DNA of 54,066 nt from Halobacteriales archaeon QH_6_64_20 (GCA_003021235.1 PXQR01000128.1:1-54066), one strand, 5' to 3'. Counted from the stretch's first letter, positions 1 to 9,220 are shown. Numbers and translations are program-made. The notes: generated by a model from the sequence alone, not told the origin.

Positions 1-142
1 CGATGCGATCCAACTCGAACACCGGCTCTATCCCGACGGTGCGAGCCAGCAGACGCTCATGGACGGGCTAATGGGACTTGCAACCGCGATCCGGTACATT
101 CAGAACGCCGTTGCGGAGATGCGCCGCGAGTACCAGGAGTGA
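1..142 (+). CDS. C-terminal fragment of an unidentified protein
   Basis: The window opens inside a reading frame whose codons run from base 2 to a TGA at 140-142, leaving 46 residues. The fragment is amphipathic and probably helical (it contains LMDGLMGLATAIRYIQ and ends MRREYQE). It has no recognisable motif, and I do not know the family. The acidic, helix-rich composition fits a haloarchaeal cytoplasmic protein. Confidence 0.6.
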   Translation, partial: DAIQLEHRLYPDGASQQTLMDGLMGLATAIRYIQNAVAEMRREYQE

Positions 143-341
143 GTCGCCGTCGGTACTGACGTGAAACCGGCCACCCCTCGGTGTGGCAAGAACCTCCGTT
201 CGCGTTCGATTCGTGACTGCTCGTTTCGGGTTTCGACCGCTCTCGCTGTCTCGTGCCTGCAACCGCACCTCCGGCTGTTATCGAGAGACGAATCGATGCG
301 TCGAAGGGAACGAACCAGCAGTCACACGCGAGACGTCCCTG

Positions 342-980
342 TTACTGCCCGCGGGCCAGTTCGTAGAACGCGAGCGCGAGCACCGCTCGGCCGTCGCGCA
401 CCTCGTTCGCTCGCACTGTATCGCAGAACGCTTCGTACTCCTCGGTGATCACTCGGATCGACTCGTCCGCGTCGAGGTCTTGCTCGCTCATCGGTTCGCA
501 GTTCTCGGCGAGGAAGTAGTGATGAACCGAATCGGCGACGCCATTGACGGGCTCGACCGTCACTACTGGACTCACGTCCTGGGTTTCGTAGCCGGTTTCC
601 TCGCGTAGCTCCCGGCGTGCCGCGGTTTCGAGATCCGTGTCCTCGCGCTCGACGGTGCCCGCGGGGAGGCCGCGATTCACCCGACCGACCGCCTGGCGCC
701 ACTCTTCGATCAGCACGACTCGTCCCTCCGAGGTGAAGGGCAGAACCACGACGGCGGGCGGCTCAGCGAGGTAATCGAAGTCCGTCTCGGTATCGTCAGG
801 GAGCCGGACCGTCTCGTGGCGGACGTCGAACCCCGGACAGGTGTACGCGACTGTCGAATCAAGCGTCTCCCAGGCTAACGGGTCGCCGTCGTCGTTCCAT
901 GCATTTCCGGCGTTTCGTTCGTCTCCGGCTTCTCGTCCGGTTTCGGTCTCCTTGTCCTCGCCATTGTTACGGTCGCTCAT
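342..980 (-). CDS. NUDIX hydrolase, ADP-ribose pyrophosphatase-like
   Basis: This 212-residue protein should hydrolyse a nucleoside diphosphate linked to another moiety; the closest type is ADP-sugar pyrophosphatase. The NUDIX box is visible (GTVEREDTDLE followed by RRELREETGYE), with the REUXEEXGU core that binds the catalytic metal. An acidic 40-residue N-terminal extension (MSDRNNGEDKETETG) precedes the fold. The frame stays open further upstream, but that part has poor composition, so I start at the ATG at 978-980. It is divergent from the glycerophosphodiesterase gene. The substrate is inferred only from family resemblance. Confidence 0.85.
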   Translation of the reverse strand: MSDRNNGEDKETETGREAGDERNAGNAWNDDGDPLAWETLDSTVAYTCPGFDVRHETVRLPDDTETDFDYLAEPPAVVVLPFTSEGRVVLIEEWRQAVGRVNRGLPAGTVEREDTDLETAARRELREETGYETQDVSPVVTVEPVNGVADSVHHYFLAENCEPMSEQDLDADESIRVITEEYEAFCDTVRANEVRDGRAVLALAFYELARGQ

Positions 981-1116
981 ATGGAATCGTCGTGTCGAGG
1001 CCCCAAAATCGCCCTGCTGTCGCTCGCCTCCGGGTTGGGTTTTCCCGGTCAACCCACCTGACTGCCCGCAGTAGCGATAGCTCGAAGTAGCGTCGTCGCC
1101 ACCAACGGACGAACTC

Positions 1117-1887
1117 ATGACGCTCACGACCGACGGCGGCGACACTGACGACAGCAACGACCTCGCGCTGATCGCCCACCAGGGCTTCGCCCACTCCTAT
1201 CCGCCGAACACGCTTGCCGCCATGCGCGGGGCCGCGGACGACGGTGCCGACATGATCGAGATCGACATCCAGCCGTGTGCCGACGGCGAGATCGTCGTCT
1301 TCCACGACGCCTCGCTCGGCTCGACGACCGACGCTGAGGGCCTCGTCGCCGAAACCGACTGCGAGACCGTCCTCGACGCCGAGGTACACGATAGCGGCGA
1401 GACGGTCCCGACGCTCGACGCCGCGATGGCGGCGATCCCCTCCGAAGTAGGCGTGAACGTCGAACTCAAAAGTCCCGGCCGATCCGACGATACGGGTGAC
1501 GATCGTAGCGCGAACGGCCGCCGGGAGCGATGGGTACCGCTCGCAGAACGCACGCTCGACGTCTGTTCGGAGTACGACAACTCGATTCTCCTGTCCTCGT
1601 TTCACCCGCCGGCGCTCGCCGCCGCCCGCGAAGTCGATGCGACGGTACCGCTCGCCGTTCTGTTCGCCGACGCGGTGGATCGGGCCTTCACGGCCGCCCG
1701 GCGCTACGACTGTGTGGGCATCAACCCCTCGATCGGCCGCACCGACCGGGCGCTCGTCGAGCGCGCCCGCGCCAAAGGACTGGACGTGAATCCCTACACG
1801 GTCACGAAGCCGGCACAGACCGCACGACTACGCCGGCTGGGCGTCGACGGCGTGATCGCCGATTCGGCGAGCGTGCTGGACTCCTGA
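1117..1887 (+). CDS. Glycerophosphodiester phosphodiesterase family protein
   Basis: This 256-residue GDPD/UgpQ-type enzyme would hydrolyse glycerophosphodiesters to an alcohol and glycerol 3-phosphate. The family signature is near the N-terminus: IAHQGFAHSYPPNT (catalytic His, and PPNT where bacteria have PENT), then EIDIQ and IVVFHD, giving the metal-binding Glu, Asp and His of the TIM barrel. There is no signal peptide, so it is probably cytoplasmic. In an archaeon with ether lipids the natural substrate may be glycerophospho-headgroups from membrane turnover; this is inference. Confidence 0.9.
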   Translation: MTLTTDGGDTDDSNDLALIAHQGFAHSYPPNTLAAMRGAADDGADMIEIDIQPCADGEIVVFHDASLGSTTDAEGLVAETDCETVLDAEVHDSGETVPTLDAAMAAIPSEVGVNVELKSPGRSDDTGDDRSANGRRERWVPLAERTLDVCSEYDNSILLSSFHPPALAAAREVDATVPLAVLFADAVDRAFTAARRYDCVGINPSIGRTDRALVERARAKGLDVNPYTVTKPAQTARLRRLGVDGVIADSASVLDS

Positions 1888-1959
1888 CTCTCTTCGACTT
1901 TCACCCCCCTCCCCCCTGGCTCTCAACTGCGAACCGATCGTTGCACTGTGTTCGGCGTC

Positions 1960-2472
1960 TCAAGCTTCGGTGCCACACTCGGTACAAGTAATAACCATCT
2001 CCTCGCCGTCGGGCATCCGGGTTGCTTCGCCTTCGGGGACGATACTGTGAGCCGTCTCGCGGCCACACTCGTCACAGTCGAGTACGGTCTCGACGCCCTC
2101 CCAGTCGTGTCGAGCGCCCGGAACGCCGATCGCGAGGCCGACGACCGGCTCCTCGCTCTCGTTGCCGCCGGTCTGGAAGACATCGTCCGCCTCGAAGTGG
2201 ATCGCCTCGCTCGCGCTCACCTCGATCGCCTCGGAGGCGGCGTCCGGTCGCTCGCGGACCTCGAACGTCGCCGTCCCCGAGAGCACGTAGAACAGCTCCT
2301 CCTGGTCGTGGTGGGTGTGCAATCCTCCCGAGAACGCCTCGCCGGAATCGAGTTCGAAGTACGTCATCGCAAAGTCCATCCCCTCGATCTCACGGGCGAG
2401 CGGCCGCCTGACCGTGTTCGCGCCCATGAAATGCGGGACCGCTTCGATGTCCTCGATGGTGACTTTCTGCAT
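1960..2472 (-). CDS. Cupin domain protein with C-terminal zinc ribbon
   Basis: This 170-residue protein has a single cupin barrel in its first two thirds. The metal site is recognisable in GGLHTHHDQEELFYVLSG (His-x-His...Glu, cupin motif 1), and motif 2 is degenerate. The last ~50 residues carry CDECG and CTECG, a rubredoxin-like zinc ribbon. The cupin plus zinc-ribbon arrangement is seen in uncharacterised haloarchaeal proteins, so it may be a sensor or a small-molecule enzyme. The substrate is unknown. Confidence 0.85.
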   Translation of the reverse strand: MQKVTIEDIEAVPHFMGANTVRRPLAREIEGMDFAMTYFELDSGEAFSGGLHTHHDQEELFYVLSGTATFEVRERPDAASEAIEVSASEAIHFEADDVFQTGGNESEEPVVGLAIGVPGARHDWEGVETVLDCDECGRETAHSIVPEGEATRMPDGEEMVITCTECGTEA

Positions 2473-2571
2473 GCCGAAGGTTCACACGACCGGACGGACA
2501 CTAAACGTTCGGACGGGACTATATCTGCGAACCTGCGATCACAGCTCAGTCCTTCGAGAGTATCTAAAAGC

Positions 2572-3696
2572 CTACCAGGCCCACTCCTCGCGGGGGTCGA
2601 CATCGTCACGATCGCGGCTGTAGGCGTGCTCGCCGTCAACGAACACCTCCTCGGCATCGGAACCGAGCTCGAACATCGGGCCGTCCCAGACGGCGACGTC
2701 CGCGTCGGTGCCGGCTTCGAGCGTGCCGACCCGGTCGTCGATCCCGAGGATCTCCGCGGGGGTGCGGGTCACGCTTTCGAGTGCGACGGATTCGGGTAAA
2801 CCTTCCCGAACCGCGAGGCCCACACAGACGTCCAAGTGCTCCTGGGGCAACACGGGTGCGTCGGTCTGGATAGCGACGCGGACGCCGGCCTCCTGCAACA
2901 ATCCGGGCGTCTCGAAGGTGATGTTCCGGAGTTCGTACTTCGAGGCGCTCGAGATCGAGGGCCCGACGATCGCGGGCACGTCCCGGCGCTCGAACTCTTC
3001 GGCGATGAGGTGGCCCTCGGTCGCGTGCTCGATCGACAGATCGGAGATCCCGAACTCCTCGGCGATCCGAAAGACCGTTGCGATGTCGTCGGCGCGGTGG
3101 GCGTGGACTCGTAGCGGTAACTCACCCTCGACCACTCGTGCGAGGTTCGCCATGCCGAGGTCCCGATCGAAGGGCTCGTCTTCCCCGGACCGGGTCGATG
3201 GCTGGCGGTCTTTCTGCTCGCCGTGATATCGCTTAGGGTTCTCGCCCATCGCGGCTTTCATGCCGTCTTCGCGGATACACATCTCGTCGGCGAGGTCGCC
3301 ATACGTCTTCATCGAGCAGATGACGCCGCCGATCACGTTGCCGCTTCCCATCCGGGCGCTCACGGTCGTCACCCCGCCCTGGAAGGCGCGTTCGAGTTCG
3401 CCGTCGCGCGGGTGAAAGCCGTCGATGGCGCTGACGTGCGGCGTCACGGGATCGGTGCCCTCGTTCACGTCGGCGTCTTCCGGTTCGCCCCACTCGGCCA
3501 TCCCGGCGTGGCTGTGCGCGTCGACGAGTCCTGGCGTGACGTGCTTGCCGGCCGCGTCAATGACGGTGGCCTCGGCGGGTATCTCGGCGTCGTTCCCGAC
3601 CACGCCGATCTCGCTCCCGTCGATCACCACGACGCCGCCTTCGATCGTTCCGTCTTCGGCAACCGTGTGAACGGTCCCGTTCTCGATCGCGTACAC
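2572..3696 (-). CDS. Amidohydrolase family protein
   Basis: The 374-residue enzyme belongs to the imidazolonepropionase/adenine-deaminase-like amidohydrolases. Near the N-terminus are the composite-domain beta strands and TPGLVDAHSHAGM, which holds the metal-binding HxH. Further on are VHAHRAD, SIEHATEGH and IQTDAPV (the Asp of the metal site), and the C-terminus has the usual ILGIDDRVGTLEAGTDAD segment. The frame is open up to 3891, but that stretch is basic and lies over the promoter of the divergent aldo/keto reductase. I therefore use the GTG at 3694-3696, where family-like sequence (VYAIENGTVHTV) begins. The substrate cannot be told from the sequence. Confidence 0.85.
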   Translation of the reverse strand: MYAIENGTVHTVAEDGTIEGGVVVIDGSEIGVVGNDAEIPAEATVIDAAGKHVTPGLVDAHSHAGMAEWGEPEDADVNEGTDPVTPHVSAIDGFHPRDGELERAFQGGVTTVSARMGSGNVIGGVICSMKTYGDLADEMCIREDGMKAAMGENPKRYHGEQKDRQPSTRSGEDEPFDRDLGMANLARVVEGELPLRVHAHRADDIATVFRIAEEFGISDLSIEHATEGHLIAEEFERRDVPAIVGPSISSASKYELRNITFETPGLLQEAGVRVAIQTDAPVLPQEHLDVCVGLAVREGLPESVALESVTRTPAEILGIDDRVGTLEAGTDADVAVWDGPMFELGSDAEEVFVDGEHAYSRDRDDVDPREEWAW

Positions 3697-3778
3697 GTCC
3701 GAGGGGAGTAGCGGTGGCCGGATCAACGTTTTTACCCACAGCGGCGGGCGGTCGTTCACGACCACCGTTCGGCGAAGG

Positions 3779-3784
3779 TTTATT
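3779..3784 (+). promoter_or_regulatory. TATA-like box for the aldo/keto reductase gene
   Basis: The sequence tttatt is centred about 27 bases before the ATG at 3808, the spacing expected for a leaderless haloarchaeal transcript. No transcript data are available, so this is a sequence-only call. Confidence 0.5.
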
Positions 3785-3807
3785 GCCCGTCTCCTATCGG
3801 CTCTCAC

Positions 3808-4689
3808 ATGGACACGCGAACGCTCGGTCGGACGGGCCAGGAGAGTTCGGTGCTCACCCTCGGCGCGATCGTTCTCGACTGGCTTTCCCAAGGCGGTGCG
3901 AACCAGGCGGTCGAACTCGCGCTCTCACGCGGGGTCAATCACATCGACGTCGCGCCGACCTACGGCGACGCCGAACTCAAGCTCGGGCCGAAACTACGCG
4001 AGCACCGCGAGGAGGGCTTTTTAGGATGTAAGACCAACGAACGGACCTACGAAGCCGCGAGCGCCGAACTCGACCGATCGCTGAATCGGATGGGTATCGA
4101 TCACATCGACCTCTATCAGTTCCACGGGCTCGAACGCGCCGAGGAACTCGATACGATCACCGGCGACGACGGTGCCCTGCGGGCCTTCCGCGAGGCGAAG
4201 GAGGAGGGCGTTATCGATCACATCGGGCTCACGAGCCACGGCCATCCCGACCTCGTTCACGACGCGATCGACCGGATCGACGACTTGGAGACGGTAATGC
4301 TCCCGATGAACTTCACCGTCGCCGGCAGCGACGACGCCGATCACGACTACGCTAGTGTCCTCGACCGGGTCCGAGCGGAGGGAATGGGCGCGATCGGCAT
4401 CAAGGCCTTCGCGAAAGGACCGTGGCCCCCGACCGACGACCTCCCGAAGGCGAACCGACCCTACGCGACGTGGTACGAACCCTACGATACCCAATCGGAC
4501 GTCGGCGACTGTCTCGACTTCGCGCTCTCACAGGGACTGACCACGGTCACGAACGCCGGCGATCCGAAACTGCTTGCGATGATCTTGGATGCCGCCGAAC
4601 GGTTCTCCGAACTGAGCGACGAGGAGCAAGAGGAACTCGTCGAGCGCGGGAAGTCCGAGGAGAGTCCGGTCCCGGCTCAACTCGGCTGA
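3808..4689 (+). CDS. Aldo/keto reductase family oxidoreductase
   Basis: This 293-residue NAD(P)H-dependent TIM-barrel reductase carries the catalytic tetrad in order: Asp in HIDVAPTYGD with the following Tyr, Lys in GCKTNE, and His in YQFHGL. It is of the shorter YakC/Tas-like class with a C-terminal helical segment rich in Glu. The gene is leaderless and monocistronic. The substrate is unknown. Confidence 0.9.
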   Translation: MDTRTLGRTGQESSVLTLGAIVLDWLSQGGANQAVELALSRGVNHIDVAPTYGDAELKLGPKLREHREEGFLGCKTNERTYEAASAELDRSLNRMGIDHIDLYQFHGLERAEELDTITGDDGALRAFREAKEEGVIDHIGLTSHGHPDLVHDAIDRIDDLETVMLPMNFTVAGSDDADHDYASVLDRVRAEGMGAIGIKAFAKGPWPPTDDLPKANRPYATWYEPYDTQSDVGDCLDFALSQGLTTVTNAGDPKLLAMILDAAERFSELSDEEQEELVERGKSEESPVPAQLG

Positions 4690-4781
4690 TCGATTGCGTG
4701 GGGGAGGTCTCTCAGTTTAGAAGTCGAGCATCGCACCCGCGAGCGATCGTAGAGAGCGAGCAGTGGCGCGCATGGACGGGA

Positions 4782-4799
4782 GGCGCGGCTTGCCGCGCC
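4782..4799. repeat. Perfect 7-bp hairpin in the 4690-4985 intergenic gap
   Basis: The 296-base gap between the aldo/keto reductase and CHY genes holds no convincing ORF. It contains a perfect inverted repeat, ggcgcgg-cttg-ccgcgcc, about 100 bases downstream of the reductase stop, followed by a short T-rich stretch (ctatttta). The two flanking genes are convergent, so a terminator or processing signal is plausible. Nothing identifies it as a known RNA. Confidence 0.4.
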
Positions 4800-4985
4800 G
4801 GAGGGAGTACGCGCTATTTTAGTCGAGGTTTCCGAAGGATACCAAGCTACCCCACCGGCCCACAACAACCGATGAGAGCACCGCGCTGTTAAACCCTTCC
4901 GTCTCGCTGCTGGTCGCTATGTTGCTCGCGTGTACGCGGGAAATCGATTGGCTCCGCCGCCCCTCGCTCGGTGGCCGACGCTTCC

Positions 4986-5345
4986 CTACGAGTCCACGGC
5001 GAAGTACCGATCCCAGTGGTTCGCACACCCCGGATTGAACGGAGCCTCGCAGTTCGGACACCGGTGGTCGCACGCGAGATACGTCTCGATCCGCAGTACC
5101 TCGTCGCAGACGCCACAGAGGACCGCCGGTTCGCCGAAGCGCTCCGGCGACCAGCGCATCGCCTCGTGAGCACAGCACGCCTCGTGACACTCGAAACAGG
5201 GATAGAACACGTCACAGCACCGAAACCGGATCGCGATCACGTCCCGCTCGGTGTGGTAGTGCGTACAGCGCGTCTCACCGTCGACTTCGATCCCCCGGAG
5301 CGAAACGTCGAAGCGCGCGTCGTCGGCCGTCGTCTCGCCCGCCAT
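4986..5345 (-). CDS. CHY zinc finger protein
   Basis: This 119-residue protein is dominated by Cys/His pairs: CTHYHTERD near residue 27, then CC..C..C, CAHEAMRW, CGVC, and a final CPNCEAPFNPGCANHW. This is the CHY zinc-finger pattern known from the N-terminal domain of Pirh2/RCHY1-type proteins, here standing alone as in many archaea. Its start codon overlaps the trmY stop by one base (TGATG), so the two are probably translationally coupled. The role is unknown; a metal-binding or RNA/protein-binding accessory function is inference. Confidence 0.85.
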   Translation of the reverse strand: MAGETTADDARFDVSLRGIEVDGETRCTHYHTERDVIAIRFRCCDVFYPCFECHEACCAHEAMRWSPERFGEPAVLCGVCDEVLRIETYLACDHRCPNCEAPFNPGCANHWDRYFAVDS

Positions 5346-5956
5346 CAGTACCGCTCGAACCCCGCCGTATCGAGATAGTTGTGCGCGACCGCAATAGCAT
5401 GGTTCGCGTGCAGCGCTTGTGGACCGAGGCGAACCCGCTCGTCCGTTCGCTCCGCCAGCAGGTCCGACTCCCGTGTAGTGAAATCACGATCGTCCGACAG
5501 TACGAACACCGGATCGGCTGGCGGGTCGAGATCGGTGATCGGCGCTCCCTCCTCCCGAAGCGTGATAACCGCGTTCGAGTCCGAGCTCGCGCTCTCTCCG
5601 ATCACCTCGTCAAGCACTCCCTCTAACCCCCGCCGGGAGACGAACACACCGGGGCTACTCTCGGCGTCCATATGTCCAATCGCCTCCTCGCGTTCTTCGA
5701 GCGCGCCCCGGATCAGGGCCGCCGTCGAGCGCTCGTCGGGGTTGAGCCGCCGGAGGTCACGCCCTTCGAAGCGTATCGACAGCGAGTCACCGAGGACGAG
5801 CCACACTCGTGTACTCTCGCGGATCCCGTGTGAGAGCAGAAACGCCGCGGTGACACACCGACAGAGTACGTCCACTCGACCGGCACCCGGGAGGTCGTTG
5901 AGCGAGAACTCGGGATCGGTCGGCGCGTCGTGGCCGACCAGAACGAACTGGCGCAT
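5345..5956 (-). CDS. trmY: tRNA (pseudouridine(54)-N1)-methyltransferase
   Basis: TrmY methylates N1 of pseudouridine 54 in the T-loop of archaeal tRNAs, giving m1Psi54 in place of bacterial m5U54; Pus10 makes the pseudouridine. The 203-residue protein begins MRQFVLVGHDAPTDPEFSL and continues with CRCVTAAFLLSHGIRE and VWLVLGD. The C-terminal FVLSDDRDFT segment belongs to the SPOUT knot that binds S-adenosylmethionine. Length and start match the family. A TATA-like ggaataacc lies about 27 bases upstream. It is co-transcribed with the downstream CHY protein. Confidence 0.92.
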   Translation of the reverse strand: MRQFVLVGHDAPTDPEFSLNDLPGAGRVDVLCRCVTAAFLLSHGIRESTRVWLVLGDSLSIRFEGRDLRRLNPDERSTAALIRGALEEREEAIGHMDAESSPGVFVSRRGLEGVLDEVIGESASSDSNAVITLREEGAPITDLDPPADPVFVLSDDRDFTTRESDLLAERTDERVRLGPQALHANHAIAVAHNYLDTAGFERY

Positions 5957-6038
5957 GCTCCGTCGACGACTCGCGTGGGGTTATTCCCATCGACGCCACG
6001 CGCGCCGGTTCGGCGGCTATCCTCAGTGCTCTTCTCGA

Positions 6039-7016
6039 TTACTCGCTCGGGTCCTCGACGAGTTCCCGGATCGTTCCCTCGATCGAGCGGGTCGCCTCCC
6101 ACCCCAACTCGTCTCGGACGCGCGAGGTGTCGATCTCGAAGTCGTCGACGAGCGTCTCGGCCGTTCGGGGGTTCTCGACGAGCGTCACGTCGACCCCTTC
6201 GCCGTGCTCGTCAGCGACGATTTCGCGGACGAGTTCGGCGACCGTCATCACTGAGGGGTCCTCGTCGCTCGCGATCTCGTAGGCTCGCGCTCCCGTCTCG
6301 CCGTTGTCGAGGCTCTCTACTAGCCGCTCGGCGCTCCTGACGTAGGCTTCGGCGACGTCTTTCACGTGAACGTAGTTACGCGACTGGGTGCCCGGCTCGT
6401 AAACGGTGAGCGGGTCGCCCGCGAGCGCCCGGTCCAGGAAGAAATTGATGACGGTGCTCTTCGAGATTTCCCTCCCGTCCACGTCGTGGTGGCCGTAGAG
6501 GTTGCCCTTCATGAACAGGTGGGCCGGAAAGGCCCCCTCGGCGAGGGTCTCGACGGCCCGTTCGTTCAGGTGCTTGGTTCGGGTGTACCAGTTGAGCGGG
6601 TCGCGCGGATGCGAGACGGTGATCGGGTACTCGCGCGGGTCGCCGACCACGCCGACGCTGAAGGGAAAGACGAGTCCGGCACCGTCCTTTCGGCACCACC
6701 ACGCGACGTTTGCGGTACCCTGGACGTTGACCTCGTAGGCCAGATCCGGGTTCGAAGCGCAGTCGTCGACGCCGCTGATCGCCGCCAAATGCATGATGAC
6801 GTCCGCACCCGAGAGCGCGTCTTCGAGCCGCGAGCGATCGCGGACGTCGAGGTGGGTGATATCGATGCCTGCGACCTCCCTGAGCGCGCCCACATAGAAG
6901 TTGTCGAACCCCCGTACCTCCCAGTCGGGATGCGTGTTCGTAATATCGGCGACGACGCGGCTCCCGATGTAGCCGGCCGCCCCGGTGATCGCGATCGTCG
7001 GTGCCGTCCCCGTCAT
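6039..7016 (-). CDS. NAD-dependent epimerase/dehydratase, third of a sugar-SDR trio
   Basis: This 325-residue extended short-chain dehydrogenase/reductase has the Rossmann motif TGAAGYIG (residues 11-18), a dinucleotide-selecting Asp in FDNF, HLAAISG at ~77, and the active-site YTRTK (Tyr144, Lys148). It resembles UDP-glucose 4-epimerase/dTDP-glucose dehydratase-type enzymes acting on nucleotide-linked sugars. It lies 25 bases behind the preceding SDR gene on the same strand, so the three form one transcription unit. The exact sugar cannot be told. Context (glmU and glmS upstream, an SQD1-like first gene) suggests surface glycan or N-glycan precursor synthesis. Confidence 0.85.
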   Translation of the reverse strand: MTGTAPTIAITGAAGYIGSRVVADITNTHPDWEVRGFDNFYVGALREVAGIDITHLDVRDRSRLEDALSGADVIMHLAAISGVDDCASNPDLAYEVNVQGTANVAWWCRKDGAGLVFPFSVGVVGDPREYPITVSHPRDPLNWYTRTKHLNERAVETLAEGAFPAHLFMKGNLYGHHDVDGREISKSTVINFFLDRALAGDPLTVYEPGTQSRNYVHVKDVAEAYVRSAERLVESLDNGETGARAYEIASDEDPSVMTVAELVREIVADEHGEGVDVTLVENPRTAETLVDDFEIDTSRVRDELGWEATRSIEGTIRELVEDPSE

Positions 7017-7041
7017 GTCCGAACTACGCCCTCGATAGGTA

Positions 7042-8022
7042 TCAATAGTTTCGCTCCCTGCCGTCGTTTCTCCCCGCTTCGTCGTCCTCGGTGGCGCTCC
7101 CGGTCAGGCTCGCGGCCAGTTCGCGGACGCCCTCTCGAAGCGTCTCTTCGGGACTGAAGCCCGTCTCCGCGAGCGCGTCGAAGTTCACGTGATACGAGGG
7201 TCCGGGGTGTTCGTCCTCCAGGTAGGTGATCTCGACCGGACCGACCTCCTCGCGGACGATCTCGGCGACGTCCTCGATCCGGTAATTCTCACCACTTGCT
7301 CCGACGTTGTACACCGACCGCGGCCACTGTTCGGGCTCACAGACCGCCTCACGGTAGGCCCGAGCGGCATCGCGAGCATGGATGAAGGGTCGCCAGTTCG
7401 ACCCGTCGCCATACACCGTGAGCGGGCGACCGGTGAGCGCGCGGAAGACGAAGGCGTTTACCACCAAATTGAATCGGATGCCGGGCGCTCCCCCGTAGAC
7501 GGTGCTCAGACGTAGTGCCGTCCCGGCCGTGTCGTGTTCGGTGACGTGGCTCTTTAGGAGTCGCTCCGATTCGTATTTCGTCTCGGCGTAGGGGTTGATC
7601 GGCTCGGGGCTAACGCCCTCGTCGATGTCCGTGCTCATCGCCCGGCCGTAGACGTTACACGAAGAAGCCAGTACTACCGACTCGACGCCGAACTTCCCGG
7701 CGGCGGTGAGGACGTTCTTCGTCCCTTCGAGGTTGGTCGCGAAAGTCTCGGCGCGCCGGTCGTGCGTGCTCGCCGCGCCCGTGATCGCCGCGAGGTGGAC
7801 AATGGCGTCGGTTCCTCGCACGGCGCTTTCGACGTCGCCGTACTCCCGGACGTCGCCGCGTCGAAAGCCGACGTCCGGCCCGAGCGCGCCCACGAGGTTG
7901 CGCGGCGACCCCGACGAGAGATCGTCGAAGACGATCACCCGTCCGACGCGGTCGTCGGCGGACAGCAACGGAACGAGAACGCTCCCGATGTATCCACAGC
8001 CGCCGGTGACGAGCACGTTCAT
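7042..8022 (-). CDS. NAD-dependent epimerase/dehydratase (GalE/RmlB-like), second of trio
   Basis: The 326-residue extended SDR has TGGCGYIGS at residues 6-14, NAD-binding FDDLSSG, HLAAITGA, and the catalytic set SSCNVYG plus YAETK (Tyr145, Lys149). The conserved VYGDGSNWRPFIHARDAA segment matches nucleotide-sugar epimerases/dehydratases. It starts 34 bases after the first gene of the trio stops and ends 25 bases before the third, so a polycistronic message is likely. The C-terminal ~25 residues are acidic and low-complexity, a common haloarchaeal tail. Sugar specificity is unknown. Confidence 0.85.
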   Translation of the reverse strand: MNVLVTGGCGYIGSVLVPLLSADDRVGRVIVFDDLSSGSPRNLVGALGPDVGFRRGDVREYGDVESAVRGTDAIVHLAAITGAASTHDRRAETFATNLEGTKNVLTAAGKFGVESVVLASSCNVYGRAMSTDIDEGVSPEPINPYAETKYESERLLKSHVTEHDTAGTALRLSTVYGGAPGIRFNLVVNAFVFRALTGRPLTVYGDGSNWRPFIHARDAARAYREAVCEPEQWPRSVYNVGASGENYRIEDVAEIVREEVGPVEITYLEDEHPGPSYHVNFDALAETGFSPEETLREGVRELAASLTGSATEDDEAGRNDGRERNY

Positions 8023-8056
8023 ACCGGCGATGTCCGGAGAGCGGGTTCGTTCGGTC

Positions 8057-9220
8057 TCATTCTAACACGTCCGGCAAAAAGCGGTCCTCGTGGGCCGTGA
8101 TCGTCTCCCGATGGCGCGCCAGCGACGCTACGACCTCGTCCATTCCCGCTTCGAAGTCGACGCGCTGTTCGCCGATGAGATCGGTGTACCGTGTGTTCTC
8201 GATCTCCATCCGGTGGGTTTCGTCCTCCTCGCGCGGGTTCTCGAAGTGCTCGACCGCGACGTCGAAGTCGTGTTCGTTTCCTACCGACGCGATGGTTTCG
8301 GCGACTTCGACGATGCTGATCGGTCGGGTCACCTGGTTGTAAACAGTGAGATCGGCCGGCCGCTCGTCGGCGTCGCCGAGCGCGAGCCGTGTTAGCCCCT
8401 CGACGGCGTCCTCTAAGCTTACGAAGGGTTTTCGCTGTTCACCCCGGCCGTAGACCGTGACCGGATAGCCCGCGACCGCCTGTGCACAGAAGCGGTGGGC
8501 GACGGTCCCGAAGTAGTAATCGAAGTCGAACCGCGTCGTGAGCCGGTCGTCCTCGCGTGTCTCGTCGGTGCTCGCCCCGTAGACGATCGCCGTCCGGACA
8601 TCGCTCACCGGCAGGCCGAACTGCTTGTTCGCGAGCCGCAAGTTGGCCGCATCGTGCGATTTCGTGAGATGATACCACGAACCCGCCATCGCCGGGAACG
8701 GCACCTCGTCGCGTTCCCCCCGGTTTTCCATGACCGCGCCGCCCTCGGGGATCGGGAACTCGGGAGCGCCGTAGACGCCCGTCGTGGTCGTTTCGATGAC
8801 GTGTGTATCGGACAGGCCGGCCTCGTGCAACCCGAAGAGGAGGTTCCGAGTCGCCTGGAGGTTGTTGTGCTGGGTGTCGTTCGCGCGCTCGCCGTTTACC
8901 TGTGAGTACGGCGCGGAGGGCTGAGCCGCGGCGTGAACGACGGCGGTCGGCTCGTGAACCGCGAGGAGTTCGGCGACGAAGTCCCGATCGACCAGGTCGC
9001 CCTCGACGACGGAGAGGTTCTCCCGACCCGTTTCGGCCGCGGCGGCGAGTCGCTCTTCCATACTACCGATCGGCGTCGCGCTCACCGATCCGACCGTCTC
9101 GACCCACCCGCGTCGGGCGAAGTTGTCGACGCCGAGAACGCGCTCGTCGGTGCGGTCGGCGATCCGCAGTGCCGTTGGCCAGCCGACGTACCCGTCGGCC
9201 CCAGTAACGAGAACCGTCAT
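8057..9220 (-). CDS. UDP-sulfoquinovose synthase-like SDR (SQD1/Agl3 type)
   Basis: This 387-residue protein looks like SQD1/SqdB/Agl3, which make UDP-sulfoquinovose from UDP-glucose and sulfite. Matching segments are TGADGYVGWP (residues 6-15, with the family-specific GWP), VDNFARRGW, AAQPSAPYS, the Thr run TTTTGVYG (144-151), the active site SWYHLTKSHD (Tyr183, His184, Lys187), TRFDFDYYFGTVAHRFCAQA and VTVYGRGEQRKPF. It leads a minus-strand operon of three sugar SDRs downstream of glmU-glmS. In Sulfolobus, Agl3 supplies sulfoquinovose for the N-glycan; a surface-glycan role here is inferred. Another UDP-sugar epimerase activity is the main alternative. Confidence 0.8.
   Translation of the reverse strand: MTVLVTGADGYVGWPTALRIADRTDERVLGVDNFARRGWVETVGSVSATPIGSMEERLAAAAETGRENLSVVEGDLVDRDFVAELLAVHEPTAVVHAAAQPSAPYSQVNGERANDTQHNNLQATRNLLFGLHEAGLSDTHVIETTTTGVYGAPEFPIPEGGAVMENRGERDEVPFPAMAGSWYHLTKSHDAANLRLANKQFGLPVSDVRTAIVYGASTDETREDDRLTTRFDFDYYFGTVAHRFCAQAVAGYPVTVYGRGEQRKPFVSLEDAVEGLTRLALGDADERPADLTVYNQVTRPISIVEVAETIASVGNEHDFDVAVEHFENPREEDETHRMEIENTRYTDLIGEQRVDFEAGMDEVVASLARHRETITAHEDRFLPDVLE

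Noticed and set aside
4690-4985. tRNA or known ncRNA in the gap after the aldo/keto reductase
   Set aside because: The 7-bp hairpin is isolated; no cloverleaf arms, T-loop sequence or kink-turn motif found.
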